Shown in pieces: positions 45,060 through 53,117 of a stretch of DNA of 64,000 bases (position 1 is its first letter; every line of letters begins with the position of its first letter). The notes under the pieces were generated by a model. The model was not told the DNA's origin, made no database searches, and saw only the letters and a program-made list of their open reading frames with translations. Source of the stretch: Durusdinium trenchii (Eukaryota > Sar > Dinophyceae > Suessiales > Symbiodiniaceae); assembly GCA_963970005.1 (NCBI GenBank), contig CAXAMN010021374.1:395285-459284 (forward strand). The letters are read 5' to 3'. A program made the position numbers and the translations under genes.

Positions 45060-45727
45060 AAGGCAATCAGAGTGCAACATGGAAGGAGTGATAAATTCCC
45101 CCGGCAAGCCTTCTCCTTTCACACGGAAGTCCGTCATGTCCGAGTCGAACACGGCATTCGGAAGGAGTTGTCGACAGCTGGAAGTGGTCCATCTGCCAGA
45201 AACGGCAGTCTGCCTGCTGCATGGTGCCTTCAGCCGATGCCAAGTTTCGAGCAGTGACGGCTCCTGGCTGCAAACATTTCGGCACTAAGGTCTTTGAGGA
45301 GTGCTGCTCCCCAACACAAACAGGCGTGACTCAATGCCCTGGCAACACACTGGCCCTTCAAGCACAATTTTGCGGCCTCGTGTGTTTTAAGGATGCACGG
45401 CTCTGCATCACCTCGACTTGGGCAAGTCAAAGTCCAGTCGTCCTTCAAATCCGAACCGAAGTTTGCCTGACTGCTGCAGCAGGCATCGTCGCACTCTTCC
45501 TGCCGTGGATTTGTCCCAAAACGTGTGTCATTGAACTTTTGGGCTCAACTTTTGCACACTGTTCACAGCTGCAGCAACTCAGCCTTTCCCGAAATTTACG
45601 AATCGTTAAGCAAGAAGCCTTTCTCAAGTGCACTTCGCTGCAAGAAGTCTGCATCCCACCATCCCTGCTTTGTTTTGCGAGGCAAAAAGGGAAAGCCAAA
45701 CATGGCGAGGTGCCTATGAGCAACTAG
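45060..45727 (+). pseudogene. LRR fragment (LRR_5), copy 4
   Basis: Plus-strand remnant. VRHVRVEHGIRKELSTAGSG corresponds to the LRHVSVESGIRLIGAEAW region; then, in another frame, VTAPGCKHFGTKVFEECCSP, a degraded middle, and STFAHCSQLQQLSLSRNLRI with KQEAFLKCTSLQEVCIPPSL. At least two frame changes. The N-terminal domain is missing. Confidence 0.65.
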
Positions 45728-45805
45728 ACAAGCCCCAGTGGCTCGGATTCTTGCTGCCAAATGTCAAGACCAATGGAGAGAAGACTTCCAAGGGTCTGGG
45801 CGGGA

Positions 45806-45955
45806 ACGGGGCAGCAAGCTGAGGACAGGAAACTTGGGACAGGGAACTGGCAGCAAACTGTGGGAAACTGGGACAGGGAACTTGGACAGGGAATGGGGAC
45901 AACAAACTGGAGACAGGGAACTGGACAGGGAACTGGGGGCAGGGAACTGGAGCAT
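45806..45955. repeat. GGGAACTGGGRCA minisatellite
   Basis: Irregular units such as GGGACAGGGAACTTGGACA and CAGCAAACTG. The same family is in the foldback arms and at 26535-26655. It directly follows the LRR fragment. Confidence 0.85.
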
Positions 45956-45957
45956 GC

Positions 45958-46149
45958 ATGCACAAGGTCATTGCGCAATGTGAAGCGCTGAAGCTTGAAG
46001 AAGGCTCGCTTGCCGCTTCTGAGCGATACAGACACAATGTGGACAATGCTGCCAACAATCCCAATGTCATCGTGGGGGTCTTTGAAGAAAGATGCTCGTA
46101 CGGGCAATATCCCCCTCCCGAGGACTTCTGTCCTAGCGAAGGCGAATGA
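45958..46149 (+). other. short open frame, unrecognised
   Basis: 63 codons (ATG at 45958), containing VIAQCEALKLEEGSLAASER and NPNVIVGVFEERCSYG. Composition looks protein-like, but no family is recognised and there is no start context. It could be a retrocopy fragment. Confidence 0.2.
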
Positions 46150-46348
46150 AGAAGGAATTCTTGATGCAAGTTTTGGGCAGATCGTTTCCTTTGCCTCCTT
46201 TCATCAGACCAGCGTTCGCGTTGAGGTTCCATTGTCGCACACACTCGAGGATGGGACAGCTGACCCTGCACTAGAAAGTTAGACAGCACCGAGACGCAGG
46301 TCTGCCAGGGAAACCCCGGTGGACAAGGGACCCAAACCCGAGGAGCAG

Positions 46349-46524
46349 TTTTTTTCCACGAATGCCGACACCGTGTGGGCGGAGTGCCCAGATCATCATT
46401 CAAGGGAAAGGAAACACAACATGATGAGGAGGAAAAGAACACAAGCAACCACAAAACCAACCAACCAAACAAGAACCACAGCCAAAGGCCAGAGACCGAC
46501 TTCCCCTTATCTAAAAGCCTAATC
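46349..46524 (-). mobile_element. 3' tail of another minus-strand retrocopy (copy 3)
   Basis: Minus strand ends GATCTGGGCACTCCGCCCAC, then ACGGTGTCGGCATTCGTGG and seven A (T-run 46349-46355), matching the tails at 44208 and 59590. A GT-rich (sense) segment with TTGGTTGGTTGG lies about 60 nt before it. The 13-kb unit was inserted into this older copy at 46542/46543. Confidence 0.6.
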
Positions 46525-46542
46525 GAAGCAGCAGAGTAGCAA
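46525..46542. repeat. target-site duplication of the 13-kb unit, left copy
   Basis: GAAGCAGCAGAGTAGCAA, repeated exactly at 59591-59608. Confidence 0.9.
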
Positions 46543-46544
46543 AT

Positions 46545-46565
46545 ACCGTTGCCTTTTGGCTCAAG
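46545..46565 (+). other. spliced-leader relic at the 5' end of the 13-kb unit
   Basis: A then CCGTTGCCTTTTGGCTCAAG. Compared with the dinoflagellate leader it has one substitution and one deleted base in the middle. It begins three bases after the left target duplication, exactly where the 5' end of a full-length trans-spliced RNA should be. Confidence 0.85.
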
Positions 46566-46725
46566 CAGGTCGTAGTGCCCTGCATGCAGGAGTGAGGTCA
46601 GCCTTAGCTGACTTCATTCGTGTTGCCTTTCGTGTGCTTTCGCCGCCAGGGCACCTGCCAACCTTAGTTGGCGGGGGCTATACCTGCATTGTCAAACAGA
46701 GAAACTCGAATGTCACGACCCGTGG
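46566..46725 (+). promoter_or_regulatory. 5' UTR with two CTTA hairpins
   Basis: Contains GTCAGC-CTTA-GCTGAC (46597-46612, extended by A-T and G-T pairs) and GCCAAC-CTTA-GTTGGC (46657-46672). Two such structures in a 160-nt leader might affect translation or simply be inserted palindromes. Confidence 0.6.
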
Positions 46726-48141
46726 ATGGAAGACAGCAATTTACTGGACCTAACGGATACCACAGAGAATAGAGTCCATGCTCCCTTTGTCTTTACACGT
46801 GACCATGCAGACTGGTTGACCACGGATGGCCAAGCCTGCTTTGCCAGGGGCACGGGGGATAGTGTGGCGCAGTTCCAGAATGAAGCTTATGCAGCACTGA
46901 CCATGAAAGACACTCAAAGCAGTCCTTTCGGTCTTGACTCTGCTCGGCCTGCACTTGGCCTGACTGACGTTCGTGCGCAGCCATCCAAAAAGGACGAGGG
47001 GCATGCTGCTCTCGAAACAGAGGGAGAGCTGCCTGATACTACTGCCATTATTCAGACACTCATCTTACACCGAGACCTGATCATGAACAATCACATGATT
47101 TACCTGATTGTGGACAATCGAACACCTGCTGCTGTCCCATATTGGCCGGCTTTCGCTGCCTGGTGGGCCTCGCGCAGATGTCTGGTGGGTCCCCAAGACG
47201 AGAGGACTGACACACTGTGGATTTGTGCTGATGCTCCTACTGGCCTTCATAAAGTTCCATACTATTGGGCAGGGGTCTTTGTCCTGGAGGCAGCGCGTTT
47301 CCTGTGTCCTGCACAGCACTTTGCACTCATTGATAATGACTGTGTGCCAATTACGCTGTTTGAGGTGCAAGACCTACTGCAGCTGGCACATCAGCAGCAC
47401 CGATGGGCTGATCTCCTAGGGTACGCACACTCCGAATCCAGCCCTAGTGCTGGGATAGGCATGCTGCTTTTTGCAGAAGCGCACTTAGAGAATAATGCAG
47501 GTTTGGTCATGTCGATCGGCAATCTCAACAAGCACAGTCCGCTGGAACATGACACGTCTGCCCGGACCCTGGCAAAGAGTCTCCAGGCGGGTCGACTTGC
47601 TCTCGTTTCAAGAGCCAGATCACCTGTCAATCCGAGCAACACTGTCATGAGCGGCACCTTGTTTACCCCCTTTGTTGGGACAGCGATGCAGTCCGCCCTT
47701 GACCTCTGTGTGGTTTGGTCCTCATACGGCCTTTGCATGTGTAAGCACTTTTGGCCCATGCCTGTCCCTAGCCCGGAGGAGTCTAGTCCTGGAAGTCCAA
47801 TCAAGTGGCCACTGCAATCCCATCCCAGGGCGCTCACCCCAGAAGGAAGAGAGCGAACCCCCTGGGTTGCCAGCTGGGCACGAGCCACTTTCGAACAGGG
47901 CATGCTATCTGTGCTCCCGATGCTTACAGGGCCATGCACAGTTGCGTCGCTGCCAGGAGAACACCTTTTTCCAGGCCAGTGCATTGCCGCGCAACCGAAT
48001 GCGACCTGCCATATTTCATGCCCTTGGCAAGGCCAAAATTGGAGCACAGACAGCTCTACGCGAACTGGAGCAGCAGGGTTGGGAAACGCTGCCGATGGCT
48101 TTGCTCGGTATGCCCAACCTACCCCCTGCATGGACCGTTGA
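46726..48141 (+). CDS. glycosyltransferase-like N-terminal part of the large ORF
   Basis: Frame from ATG at 46726 (MEDSNLLDLTDTTENRVHAP). Residues about 110-330 look like a nucleotide-sugar transferase fold: TAIIQTLILHRDLIM, MIYLIVDNRTPAAVPYWPAF, VFVLEAARFLCPAQHFALID, with a DxD motif IDNDCVPITLF and later AGIGMLLFAEA. The family call is an inference from this pattern. The meaningful part ends by about 47970. There a T5 run (ACCTTTTTCC) is the likely point where the frame moves by +1 into the helicase frame; the rest to 48141 is probably out of frame. It probably was one protein with the downstream helicase. Confidence 0.5.
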   Translation: MEDSNLLDLTDTTENRVHAPFVFTRDHADWLTTDGQACFARGTGDSVAQFQNEAYAALTMKDTQSSPFGLDSARPALGLTDVRAQPSKKDEGHAALETEGELPDTTAIIQTLILHRDLIMNNHMIYLIVDNRTPAAVPYWPAFAAWWASRRCLVGPQDERTDTLWICADAPTGLHKVPYYWAGVFVLEAARFLCPAQHFALIDNDCVPITLFEVQDLLQLAHQQHRWADLLGYAHSESSPSAGIGMLLFAEAHLENNAGLVMSIGNLNKHSPLEHDTSARTLAKSLQAGRLALVSRARSPVNPSNTVMSGTLFTPFVGTAMQSALDLCVVWSSYGLCMCKHFWPMPVPSPEESSPGSPIKWPLQSHPRALTPEGRERTPWVASWARATFEQGMLSVLPMLTGPCTVASLPGEHLFPGQCIAAQPNATCHISCPWQGQNWSTDSSTRTGAAGLGNAADGFARYAQPTPCMDR

Positions 48142-51100
48142 GACTTGGAAACCTGTCGGTGGTTGCAAGTTTACAGGCTACTCCTCTGGGGTAACTGGAA
48201 ACAGCGCATTGCGCTTCTGCCTGTTGGTAAAGTGGCGAGCAATTCGTAAACAGGCGACAGAGCTCTTTCCGGAACAAAGGCAGGAGGACAGCCTTAGCTG
48301 TCTTCCTGCAGAGGACGGAGATGCAGAGGTGGAGTCAGTCTCCACACCCTCGTCCGACAATTCTGCCAAAAGAGCAGACCGACTCACTAAGGCAATTGAA
48401 GGTGACTCGAAGCAGGGCAGTCAGGCACCTGACTCTAGATCATGCACTCCCTGTCCGCAACAGCTATCTCCTTCCCTCTTTGTTCCTTGGAGTCAAGTCG
48501 CTAAGCTAAGAGGGGTAGTTGCAGTCCACAAGGACATAGAAGCAAGTCCGTATGAGCAATTGCGAGCTGCGCTGGCACAGCCCAAGTGTCTTGTCCCTGG
48601 AGAAAAAGAGCAATTTCTTCAAACCAATCACGATTTGTTGTGTCACCTTCGAGGCTCATTCATGCCCTTGGAAGGTATCGCACCGCAAGTTTTCGAAGCC
48701 ATCTCTCACCACCAGCAGGATGAATTCGTCTGGGTCACAGTCCTATGGATGGTCGCCCAACTCAACGAATATTGGATGGGACGCAACTTCCCGCCACTGC
48801 CGTCAGTATTCCAAATCAACTGCGGAGGGCTGGGGGGAGGTGCCCTTGAAGGGGAAGTCCCCCCGCACTTCCATTGCATGTGCCCTCCCGTGGGAGAAAG
48901 TCAAGTCTATGGGCCGTCACTCTCCCCGGCAGATGTCCTCAACGATCAGGAGTGGGGGGTTGCCTATGGCTGGTCGACCGGAGTGCATGAAGTTGCCACC
49001 CTCTTTGCGCTCATACAGAACCCGTGCCAGAAATGGGAAGACCTTGGGTATGGCAAGGCAGCCGTAATTTATCAACGCACGCAACTGGTGCTGAAAGCAG
49101 CGAGGCTTCTCCCTGCTCACCGACGGTTGCCGCACCAAGCCTTCCTCAGTGGCCTGTGGTGGAAACTGCTCTCGCTACAGCCACTACGACTCCTTGCCTA
49201 CTTGCCAGGGCTGGGGTGTCTGCGACCGGATGTGCAAGAAGACCCCATTCACTTCACAGTGAATGGTTTCAGTGCAGGAAGCTACACTGGAGCAGTGATT
49301 GCCTTAGCAATTCGTTGCCTCTGGCCAGCCAGTCAGACCACAGCACGCCTAGGTGCCATTGCAATGCCTAAGAGTGTATTCGCAGCCTTGGTTGCCACTG
49401 CAGAACCTGACAAACGCAACTACTATCTTGTCCATGCTGCTGAAGATTGTCTGTGCGACTGGAAGCCGACAGAGGAGGAGCTTGGTATGTTGCAACAATC
49501 CCTGCACATCACGTATGTAACAGAATCTGCAAGGTGGATGGGCAAGCATAAACATAGTTACTGGCACTGGCTTCAGTGCCAGCTCCCTGCAGGCCAGGTC
49601 AGTCTTACCACGCTAAAACTCCCACACCCAGAGGTGGTTCCTCGCCGGGACCGAATAGCTGCCCCCATGCGCTTGGCCTCCTGGATCCGCTTTGAAACAG
49701 TAATGACCAGCGATGATTGGGAAGGTGCCATTAGCTTGTTGGTGTCCAACCTCCACCGATCTGACCAAGAATTGCTAGTGCTGCTACAGAGTTGCGTCGC
49801 GGGGCAGCAAATTGACTCCATGGAAGAAGCACATGCGCTACTGCTGAAAAACTGTCGGGTTGGCAGAGGTAATCAAAGTGCGTGCGCTCAATGGCTGACA
49901 GAAATGGCCCGAGACCTTTTAGCACCAACCCCATTCCGAGAGGTGTTTGTCATCCTAGCCCTGTTCCTCCCGCAACTCACATTTGTTGATGAGGCTGCTA
50001 CAAAGAAAGAGCTGTGGAGCAGTCCCACTGTCCGCAAGTTTGGCTTAGTTGTGGATGTCACTCCAACAGCTACGGGGTTACAAGGTATGCGTGAATATCG
50101 TATAGCCTTTCCGGCGTGGTCACAGTCGGCCATCTTCTGCCCTGCACACTTCCAAAGCTGTAATTATGAGCAACTTGCTAGCAGCCCCTCAAGCACAGTT
50201 CATATGGGTTCACAGGCGGGGAAGGCTTATCGACTAGTTCTGGAGGAGCACGGCAAGTGCTATTCAGTCTTAGCACTCTTGCTTGCCTTTGCGACTCCTT
50301 CGCGGAAACGCAAAGGGGATGAGGCGCCCAGTGAAAAGCTACGCCGCTTGAGCAGCCCTAGGCACTGGGACGTCGCCTTCGTGCCGTTCCCGGAAGAGTT
50401 TGTGCCGTTGCCCACGTCAGCTGAGACTGGCCTGGCGTGCTCTGCTCCATGGGCTTTCCCGCCCAGCCTCTGCGTGTTGGAATCTAGAGCAACGCGGATC
50501 CGAGTTTTGGCCATCGCGGAAGCAGGTGACACCGTCACTGCAGATCATCTCTTGCAAATGGCCAGCTTAGCGGCAGAGCATAAGCCCACTGTGCTGGGAA
50601 TTCCCGGCCAAGTGCCCATTCCGTATCAGTTAGAGAGCACAGTAGTCCTACTGCAGAGTCTGCATGCCCTCTTCCAGCTGCTGACCTCTGGCAGCACAAT
50701 GCAACACTGTCCCCAAGCTGCCAGCTTCGCTGTGGCACTAGGCACCGCAGCCCGACATGACAACGGGCACATAGTGTCGATGGCTGCCAGCCTCGCGCTT
50801 GCTCTCCGATCTGGCAGATCTACCCTTGCAGTAGCGGGAGTCTTTGGTGCAGGCAAGACCCGATCCCTGACCTTTCTACTCGCCTGGCTGGCTCTTACCA
50901 CGCACCTTAAGATCGCAGTAGTACACAAGGAGAATCCGGCAGGCCGGGCAATCACCAAGTTACTCACAGCCTTTGACCTTGGACCAGATCACCAGAGATA
51001 CTTCGTACGGCCAGTCAGCAGAGAAGAGGCAGAAACCAACATAGCCTGCACTGACTATGACTTGAGGGCAAGCGACGCGGCGTCATACATCCCTGGCTGC

Positions 51101-53068
51101 CATGTAGTAATTGTCACAACTGGACTCGTCTGGGATCAGAAAGGGCAGACTCATTCAACGCTCAACACCCATATGGAAAATGTAGACCTACTTATCAGTG
51201 AAGAGGCACAGCAGGATATGGACCTCAAATCTGCATTTGCGCCAACAGTCCCCCGACAGCCCTTCTTTCGGCTGCTGCTGGGTGACCCCAAGCAGAGCCC
51301 AGGTGGAGTGGCCGATGGACAGAGAGCTCATCGCACACTCCTACTCAAAGCACCCCTTGGGCTACGAGCCCCCACTACCTGGTACATGCCGCATGAAATA
51401 CCAGGGGTCTGCCACATGCTCCTCCGGCACAGTCGAGGCTTTGGCCTTGGCGACCTAGAAGAAACGGCTAGAGTAGTGGGTCACAGGCCACTGGGGAGCA
51501 GCTGGTTTCGCCCGGAGAAGGTCAAAGCCACATCTTCTTTCGCCTGTCAGCTACAGTCCACCTACAAAGATCTCTCCAGAGTGGACCTGGACCTCCCGGA
51601 AGGACTGTTGGTAGGTCTAGGATATGCAGCCACCAGCCCAGACAGCCCACTCGACTTCCGCCAGGCGCAAACTGCGGCTGAGAGATCGGGAGTCGCAAAC
51701 CCACACTGCTGGAGTTTAATGTTGCCGACGAGTGCAAGGGTTGCCCAGGAAGTGTATGAGCCGTTGATAGGTATTCAGTATCCCATGTTGCGCAGCCGAA
51801 TGGGAGACACCTGGCAAATAGGTACCACCTCCATTCGAGAGGATCACAACATTGCCTCAACCTTACGATTCATCCACTGGTGCCATGCATCGCCCAATGT
51901 GCAAGCAAAACAAAATCCCAACAATGACCCCACAGTTCGGGTGTATCAGCATATTGAAGACCAACTTACCAGAGCAGGCTCTGAGGCTGATGACATCTTG
52001 GCCCTCACAACCACCCGAGAAGGGGCCACGAATCTACGCAATTATTTCTCCATTGCCGGTAAGAAGGCGAATGCAGAGACTGCAGTCAAGGTAGCAGGCG
52101 CCACGGCCAAGCATTGCATCGTCATTCATGGGGATTCAACCTTTCTCAGTGGCGAAGGACGCAACCTAGACTATGACCAGGAGTGCTTCACACGAGCGAA
52201 TGTAGCATACAGCCGAGCCACCGACCTTACCATCCTGGCATGTCCATTAAATATGCAAGGGATGCCTGGGGCCCTGCAAGTCCTAGCAGCCCTTCTGCAT
52301 GGTGTCCAGACGATACATACCTATGACAGTAACAAAGAGCCCAACATCGTAGGCTCCCTGGACCTTACAGTCACACAAGTTGAGCAGGCCACGACCTTTT
52401 TCCAACAGGCGCTCCTGCCTCACCCTATGTGGTGTGGCCCCCTGCCGGTCTGTCTCGTAGAACACCATCACGGTAAGGTTAGGCGCTTACGCCTCGTCTT
52501 AGCCACAATTACGCATCTAACCAAAGCGGAAATTAACAGCCTCGTCGAAGGGCCCTACCTGCCTGGTGGCACTGTCTTGCATGACCTCGTCTATGGATAT
52601 GCAGCAGATGCCTCGATGGAGCCAGAGTGGCTGGTCATAACAGATGGGCAGCAGCCAGGACACTGGCGACTCCTCCACAACAGCTCGGGCCCAGGGCGAC
52701 GATGCAGCGTAGGAAGCTCCCTACGCTATCAACCGACGCCGAGCATGCGCGAGCAGCGTAGTGCACAGGATTATGCTTTCGAAGCTCTGCACCGTGTGTA
52801 CTTCTATGATGCATGGAGAGCGCAGCCGGTCTTGGATGCCATAGGCTCTGATCTCATCCTGCCATCGCGACCAGGCCTTTTAGTGCATGGCTGCTACTGG
52901 CATGGCAAAGTCTGGCGCCTGATGTCCTCTCTGTCTCTGATCGCGACCCAGACAACGAGGAACATGAAGCTCAAGAAGGACATATGCCATCCTCTCCTGC
53001 AGAGACAGATGATGCAATGGCTGAGGAAGCCACGCAAGACGTCGTCCTGGTCCACAGCTCCCATCTGA
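47672..53068 (+). CDS. SF1 (UPF1-like) helicase with C-terminal endonuclease-like motif
   Basis: Open frame of 1798 codons. The first in-frame ATG is 47999; the part before about 47970 is likely shadow of the GT-like frame. Residues about 110-1000 are unrecognised except conserved blocks (WSQVAK; LPAHRRLPHQAFLSGLWWKL) that recur in the fragment at 24128. Helicase core: Walker A AGVFGAGKTRSL (about residue 1055), motif II DLLISEEAQQD, motif III LLLGDPKQSPGG, motif VI FTRANVAYSRATD. This is the superfamily 1 pattern of UPF1/DNA2-type enzymes, which use ATP to move on RNA or DNA. Near the end, SRPGLLVHGCYWHGK resembles the GCxWHG motif of Vsr-type and related nuclease-fold domains. The domain then seems cut by a frame change near 52915. 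Cellular role unknown; inside a retroposed unit it could be cargo or help mobility. Confidence 0.7.
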   Translation: MLGQRCSPPLTSVWFGPHTAFACVSTFGPCLSLARRSLVLEVQSSGHCNPIPGRSPQKEESEPPGLPAGHEPLSNRACYLCSRCLQGHAQLRRCQENTFFQASALPRNRMRPAIFHALGKAKIGAQTALRELEQQGWETLPMALLGMPNLPPAWTVETWKPVGGCKFTGYSSGVTGNSALRFCLLVKWRAIRKQATELFPEQRQEDSLSCLPAEDGDAEVESVSTPSSDNSAKRADRLTKAIEGDSKQGSQAPDSRSCTPCPQQLSPSLFVPWSQVAKLRGVVAVHKDIEASPYEQLRAALAQPKCLVPGEKEQFLQTNHDLLCHLRGSFMPLEGIAPQVFEAISHHQQDEFVWVTVLWMVAQLNEYWMGRNFPPLPSVFQINCGGLGGGALEGEVPPHFHCMCPPVGESQVYGPSLSPADVLNDQEWGVAYGWSTGVHEVATLFALIQNPCQKWEDLGYGKAAVIYQRTQLVLKAARLLPAHRRLPHQAFLSGLWWKLLSLQPLRLLAYLPGLGCLRPDVQEDPIHFTVNGFSAGSYTGAVIALAIRCLWPASQTTARLGAIAMPKSVFAALVATAEPDKRNYYLVHAAEDCLCDWKPTEEELGMLQQSLHITYVTESARWMGKHKHSYWHWLQCQLPAGQVSLTTLKLPHPEVVPRRDRIAAPMRLASWIRFETVMTSDDWEGAISLLVSNLHRSDQELLVLLQSCVAGQQIDSMEEAHALLLKNCRVGRGNQSACAQWLTEMARDLLAPTPFREVFVILALFLPQLTFVDEAATKKELWSSPTVRKFGLVVDVTPTATGLQGMREYRIAFPAWSQSAIFCPAHFQSCNYEQLASSPSSTVHMGSQAGKAYRLVLEEHGKCYSVLALLLAFATPSRKRKGDEAPSEKLRRLSSPRHWDVAFVPFPEEFVPLPTSAETGLACSAPWAFPPSLCVLESRATRIRVLAIAEAGDTVTADHLLQMASLAAEHKPTVLGIPGQVPIPYQLESTVVLLQSLHALFQLLTSGSTMQHCPQAASFAVALGTAARHDNGHIVSMAASLALALRSGRSTLAVAGVFGAGKTRSLTFLLAWLALTTHLKIAVVHKENPAGRAITKLLTAFDLGPDHQRYFVRPVSREEAETNIACTDYDLRASDAASYIPGCHVVIVTTGLVWDQKGQTHSTLNTHMENVDLLISEEAQQDMDLKSAFAPTVPRQPFFRLLLGDPKQSPGGVADGQRAHRTLLLKAPLGLRAPTTWYMPHEIPGVCHMLLRHSRGFGLGDLEETARVVGHRPLGSSWFRPEKVKATSSFACQLQSTYKDLSRVDLDLPEGLLVGLGYAATSPDSPLDFRQAQTAAERSGVANPHCWSLMLPTSARVAQEVYEPLIGIQYPMLRSRMGDTWQIGTTSIREDHNIASTLRFIHWCHASPNVQAKQNPNNDPTVRVYQHIEDQLTRAGSEADDILALTTTREGATNLRNYFSIAGKKANAETAVKVAGATAKHCIVIHGDSTFLSGEGRNLDYDQECFTRANVAYSRATDLTILACPLNMQGMPGALQVLAALLHGVQTIHTYDSNKEPNIVGSLDLTVTQVEQATTFFQQALLPHPMWCGPLPVCLVEHHHGKVRRLRLVLATITHLTKAEINSLVEGPYLPGGTVLHDLVYGYAADASMEPEWLVITDGQQPGHWRLLHNSSGPGRRCSVGSSLRYQPTPSMREQRSAQDYAFEALHRVYFYDAWRAQPVLDAIGSDLILPSRPGLLVHGCYWHGKVWRLMSSLSLIATQTTRNMKLKKDICHPLLQRQMMQWLRKPRKTSSWSTAPI
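52706..52727 (+). repeat. 8-bp palindrome in helicase coding region
   Basis: AGCGTAGG, loop AAGCTC, CCTACGCT. Perfect stem, different loop from the CTTA class. Confidence 0.6.
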
Positions 53069-53117
53069 GTCGCCCACTATCCCGAGCACAGAGCAACCAG
53101 AGGACGATGATGCCCAC

